Below are positions 61,820 through 64,000 of a stretch of 64,000 nt of DNA, one piece after another. This stretch comes from Alphaproteobacteria bacterium. Lineage in GTDB: Bacteria; Pseudomonadota; Alphaproteobacteria; Caulobacterales; Hyphomonadaceae. The translations under genes were made by a program, and so were the position numbers. Location of the stretch: assembly GCA_018827375.1 (NCBI GenBank), contig JAHJYW010000009.1, positions 33,986 to 97,985 on the forward strand, read 5' to 3'. Every line of letters starts with the position of its first letter. Position 1 is the first letter of the stretch. The notes beneath the pieces are model-generated. The model was not told where the DNA came from, did not search any database, and saw nothing but the letters and a program-made list of their open reading frames with translations.

Positions 61820-62305
61820 TTATGAAAACTGAAAGACGAGGGTTCGCCTGATCGACCTGTACTCGCTCGCATTTGGGTCCGAAGGCCTCAACACCTCTGG
61901 ATTGCGGCCGTTATCCTCAGCCAAAAGATCGACTGCTGACAGGTCTTCGACAGCTTGGTTTTCTTTCAACAAGTATGCGGAAAATTCTGCCCGCACAGAG
62001 CTAGCGAAAGGGTTTGCAGAGATTACAGTAACTCGGAAATCAGCTGCGAACTCATCATCTTGGTTCCAATCAACGGCAACCATATCGTCATCCAGATTGA
62101 CCACTTCTCCTCCATCCACAACTGGAAGCGCCCATTCGCTTCCGGTTTCGCCACTCCAACTTTTTTTGAGAATGTAATTGAAATCGCCTTGGTAGGTGAG
62201 CATTCCGTCAAGTTTGTTGCCGTCGCTTGCCAGAATTCTAATGATAATAGACCCCTGTGCAGCCTCGTTGATTGGCACACGAAAAATTCGCACTGTGGAT
62301 GCCAT
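61820..62305 (-). CDS. Unknown small beta-rich protein, partner of the 679-aa gene (161 aa)
   Basis: No family is recognised. MASTVRIFRVPINEAAQGSI, then ILASDGNKLDGMLTYQGDFN, YILKKSWSGETGSEWALPVV and AADFRVTVISANPFASSVRA suggest a beta-sandwich with no signal peptide, membrane segment or cysteine. It ends RSIRRTLVFQFS. GGGAGGGG lies before the ATG at 62305, an exceptionally strong ribosome site; the longer frame to 62365 lacks one. It is followed after 25 bases by the 679-aa envelope gene, so the two are almost certainly one operon; a cytosolic role, or export with an unrecognised signal, is open. Confidence 0.65.
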   Translation of the reverse strand: MASTVRIFRVPINEAAQGSIIIRILASDGNKLDGMLTYQGDFNYILKKSWSGETGSEWALPVVDGGEVVNLDDDMVAVDWNQDDEFAADFRVTVISANPFASSVRAEFSAYLLKENQAVEDLSAVDLLAEDNGRNPEVLRPSDPNASEYRSIRRTLVFQFS

Positions 62306-62609
62306 CACTGCCCCTCCCACAACTTTAATGTGCGTCAACGGGCCATAAATAACTCTAATAGTCAACGAAGTGCGATAAACTTCACCGAGAAAATCCTGAT
62401 TCGCCTGATCCCCTGAACTTCTCTCGGCGCAAGGTTAGTCTGAGGGATGAGTGCTTCAACCAGCACCTCTTTAATGGTCTGTCCCACGCAAAAACAGATC
62501 AAATGTGGAACAGAGCCAATTCGCATCGGGGGCCCTCTACGAGAAGTGGAGACTGGTTCAATCTTGAGAATCGGCTAAAAATTCTCGCTTAAATAGTTTG
62601 GGGGGAGTC
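62306..62609. other. Divergent spacer of the accessory region
   Basis: About 300 bases, AT-richer than the chromosome average, separate the unknown two-gene operon from the phosphoesterase. It must hold both promoters. I see no RNA gene or convincing repeat. Confidence 0.6.
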
Positions 62610-63869
62610 ATGCGGCTTCTGCACGTTTCTGATATTCATTTCACCTACCCTCAATGCGAGGGCGAAACCGACTCAGATCTTATATATCGCCAGCATCTCA
62701 TCCAGCATGCCCAAGCGCAGTCGGCCACACTAGGGCCTGTTGAAGGCGTTCTGTTTACCGGTGACATTGCCTATTGCGGACGCAAAGAAGAGTTCGATGC
62801 GGCAAAAACCTGGCTAGCCGAACTATGCAAGGCGGTTGGATGCGACGTGGACCGGGTCTTCGTGGTACCAGGCAATCATGATGTTAATCGCGGGGTCTAC
62901 AACGCAGTTCTAAGTGTCAAAAATGCAGCGCAGGCAATAGCGAGCGCGGGCGCTCCGCAAAAACAAGAGAAGGCGCTTCAAGCAGCCCTTCAAGATGACG
63001 TCGCAGGCGCGTATTTGTTGCAACCGATTGAAGCTTATAACGAATTTGCTGCAGCATATGGATGCCATATCACACCCAAACTTCCTTTCTGGAATCGGTA
63101 CTTGGATTTACCCCACGGCGTTCGTTTGTCACTTCGTGGCATGACATCGACTCTTATATCGGGTTTCAAGGTGCCAGAGAATCGGCGGGATCTGCACCTC
63201 GGAGTGTTTCAAGCTCAGCTACATCCAGCGCCAGGAGTGCTTCACCTCGGTATGGCACATCACCCAATTGAATGGATGTCGGACGCAGAAGAGATGCGTC
63301 GGCGTTTGGAAGGGGAGCCGGCTCTCTTATTGTTTGGCCATGAGCATGAGCAGCGTGTTTCACTAAATATGAATGGCAAAGCGCTCACGGTCAGTGCGGG
63401 AGCGGTCAATCCAGAACGACGTGAACTTGGGTGGCGCCCAGGATACAATTTTCTCGAATTTAGCGTCGACGACTGTGGAGAAACGATGGCGGTGACTGCG
63501 CGCATCCGACAGTTTGAATGGGGGTATGAACCAAATGGCTTTAAGCCTAAAATTCAAGGGTCCGGATCTGATTTCATAGACCACACCTTCGTCGTTAAAA
63601 GCGCGCCCAAGACAAAAAATGCCGCATCGATCTTCGAACCGGGAGGCACGAATGGAGCTGATCAAGACGCAGTGGAACGAGATACCGGGCTTGGAGAGCT
63701 CGACATGGCAAAATCAGAGACGGGCAATATCATATACAGATTTTGGAAGATGCCGCGTTCACAGCGCAAGGCCGCAATGGTCTCTTTGGGTGTTTTGGCT
63801 TCCGACGCGCCGGTCGTGAATGAACCAGAGTGGTCTGCCTCCCGAAAAGTGGTCCGTTATTTGAGTTAG
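62610..63869 (+). CDS. Calcineurin-like metallophosphoesterase, 3' end replaced by an IS terminus
   Basis: The 419-aa reading frame starts MRLLHVSDIHFTYPQCEGET (Asp-His metal block), then FTGDIAYCGRKEEF, VPGNHDVNRGVY, HLGMAHHPIEWM and LFGHEHEQRVSLN, a complete calcineurin phosphatase core (residues 1-310). After a linker, residues 370-408 read NIIYRFWKMPRSQRKAAMVS LGVLASDAP, resembling the start of small helical effector-associated domains. The last codons (WSASRKVVRYLS) are the left end of an IS3-family element starting at 63831, so the native C-terminus is lost or displaced. GGGGGGAG precedes the ATG. Substrate unknown; a role in a conflict/defence system is inferred. Confidence 0.75.
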   Translation: MRLLHVSDIHFTYPQCEGETDSDLIYRQHLIQHAQAQSATLGPVEGVLFTGDIAYCGRKEEFDAAKTWLAELCKAVGCDVDRVFVVPGNHDVNRGVYNAVLSVKNAAQAIASAGAPQKQEKALQAALQDDVAGAYLLQPIEAYNEFAAAYGCHITPKLPFWNRYLDLPHGVRLSLRGMTSTLISGFKVPENRRDLHLGVFQAQLHPAPGVLHLGMAHHPIEWMSDAEEMRRRLEGEPALLLFGHEHEQRVSLNMNGKALTVSAGAVNPERRELGWRPGYNFLEFSVDDCGETMAVTARIRQFEWGYEPNGFKPKIQGSGSDFIDHTFVVKSAPKTKNAASIFEPGGTNGADQDAVERDTGLGELDMAKSETGNIIYRFWKMPRSQRKAAMVSLGVLASDAPVVNEPEWSASRKVVRYLS

Positions 63870-64000
63870 TTCCGGCTTCAGATATGGAGCTGAGACATGA
63901 GCAAGAGAGCCAAGCCTGAAGAGATTATTGCGAAACTGCGGGAGGTGGAGGTTCGCCTCGCTCGCGGTGAAACTGCAGCTTCGGCGGCGCGCGCCGTCGG
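63831..64000 (+). mobile_element. IS3-family insertion sequence, left end (runs off the window)
   Basis: An apparent terminus begins TGGTCTGCCTCCCGAAAAGT, starting with the 5'-TG expected of IS3 family ends and including a GAAAAGTGG block often seen there. It lies 66 bases before an OrfA gene, the normal distance. The left boundary falls inside the phosphoesterase reading frame. The right end, orfB and the target duplication are outside the window. Confidence 0.75.
63897..64000 (+). CDS. IS3-family transposase OrfA, N-terminal fragment (window edge)
   Basis: The open frame from ATG 63897 reads MSKRAKPEEIIAKLREVEVR, then LARGETAASAARAVG, the helix-turn-helix N-terminus of IS3-family OrfA (pattern KPEEIIAKLRE...G....A.R..G). 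OrfA binds the IS ends and is joined to the DDE integrase OrfB by frameshifting. GAGCTGAG precedes the ATG. Only 34 residues are visible before the sequence ends. Confidence 0.85.
   Translation, partial: MSKRAKPEEIIAKLREVEVRLARGETAASAARAV

Overview
The window is a chromosomal segment of a high-GC Gram-negative alphaproteobacterium, most likely a member of the Hyphomonadaceae (Hyphomonas-like). The case rests on gene order and families: aroA-cmk-rpsA-ihfB, rnd-lptC-lptA-lptB-rpoN, an HWE-family histidine kinase, the TIGR02300 acidic protein, a DUF1150 protein, several large TonB-dependent receptors, and a beta-helix/diheme cytochrome pair whose family I recall as being named after a Hyphomonas protein. 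No replication origin, rRNA operon, prophage or CRISPR array is visible. The one RNA gene is tRNA-Ala(GGC) at 40323-40398.

Layout. 0-4.2 kb: start of gap (cut by the window edge), a DMT exporter, a class III CoA-transferase and selO. 4.4-9.7 kb: two large TonB-dependent receptors tail to tail around a perfect palindromic terminator. 9.9-18.3 kb, minus strand: HSL-type esterase, an unknown membrane-anchored protein, feruloyl-CoA-synthase-like ligase, glmM, cysQ, a double-FKBP lipoprotein and ilvA. 18.5-22.6 kb: receiver/HWE-kinase pair, dual-ATPase peptide ABC protein and OmpW. 22.9-28.2 kb: iron alcohol dehydrogenase, tag, two small membrane proteins, intracellular PHA depolymerase and a cysteine-synthase-like enzyme. 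29.4-33.7 kb: a divergent metal module (ZIP transporter facing a DUF2796 lipoprotein, ABC ATPase, FtsX-type permease and DUF3299 lipoprotein) that looks like zinc acquisition. 33.7-40.4 kb: HAD hydrolase, mscL, ihfB, rpsA, cmk, aroA, TIGR02300 and tRNA-Ala. 40.7-46.7 kb: DUF1150, beta-helix lipoprotein, diheme cytochrome, YaiI, crotonase-fold protein, CoA-transferase and RNase D. 46.7-50.3 kb: lptC, lptA, lptB and rpoN. 50.3-53.5 kb: secreted S1/P1 nuclease, ribokinase and nucleoside hydrolase, divergent from cytidine deaminase, which together read as a nucleic-acid scavenging set. 55.2-58.4 kb: a large autotransporter.

The right end (about 59.5-64 kb) differs by eye: lower GC, few recognisable families and no conserved synteny. 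It holds an unknown two-gene operon (a 679-aa envelope protein that looks like a beta-barrel split by a large helical insertion, and a 161-aa partner), then a calcineurin-like phosphoesterase whose 3' end appears to be cut by an IS3-family insertion that runs off the window. This is the most accessory part and the best candidate for something undescribed.

Best leads: (1) the 59.7-62.3 kb two-gene system; (2) the IS-truncated phosphoesterase with what may be the start of an effector-associated helical domain; (3) ribosomal protein S1 with a C-terminal helix-hairpin-helix domain; (4) the divergent DUF2796/ABC/DUF3299/ZIP metal module; (5) a crotonase-fold protein lacking both usual catalytic glutamates, translationally coupled to a CoA-transferase; (6) a 14-base motif shared by the phaZ and TonB-receptor promoters.
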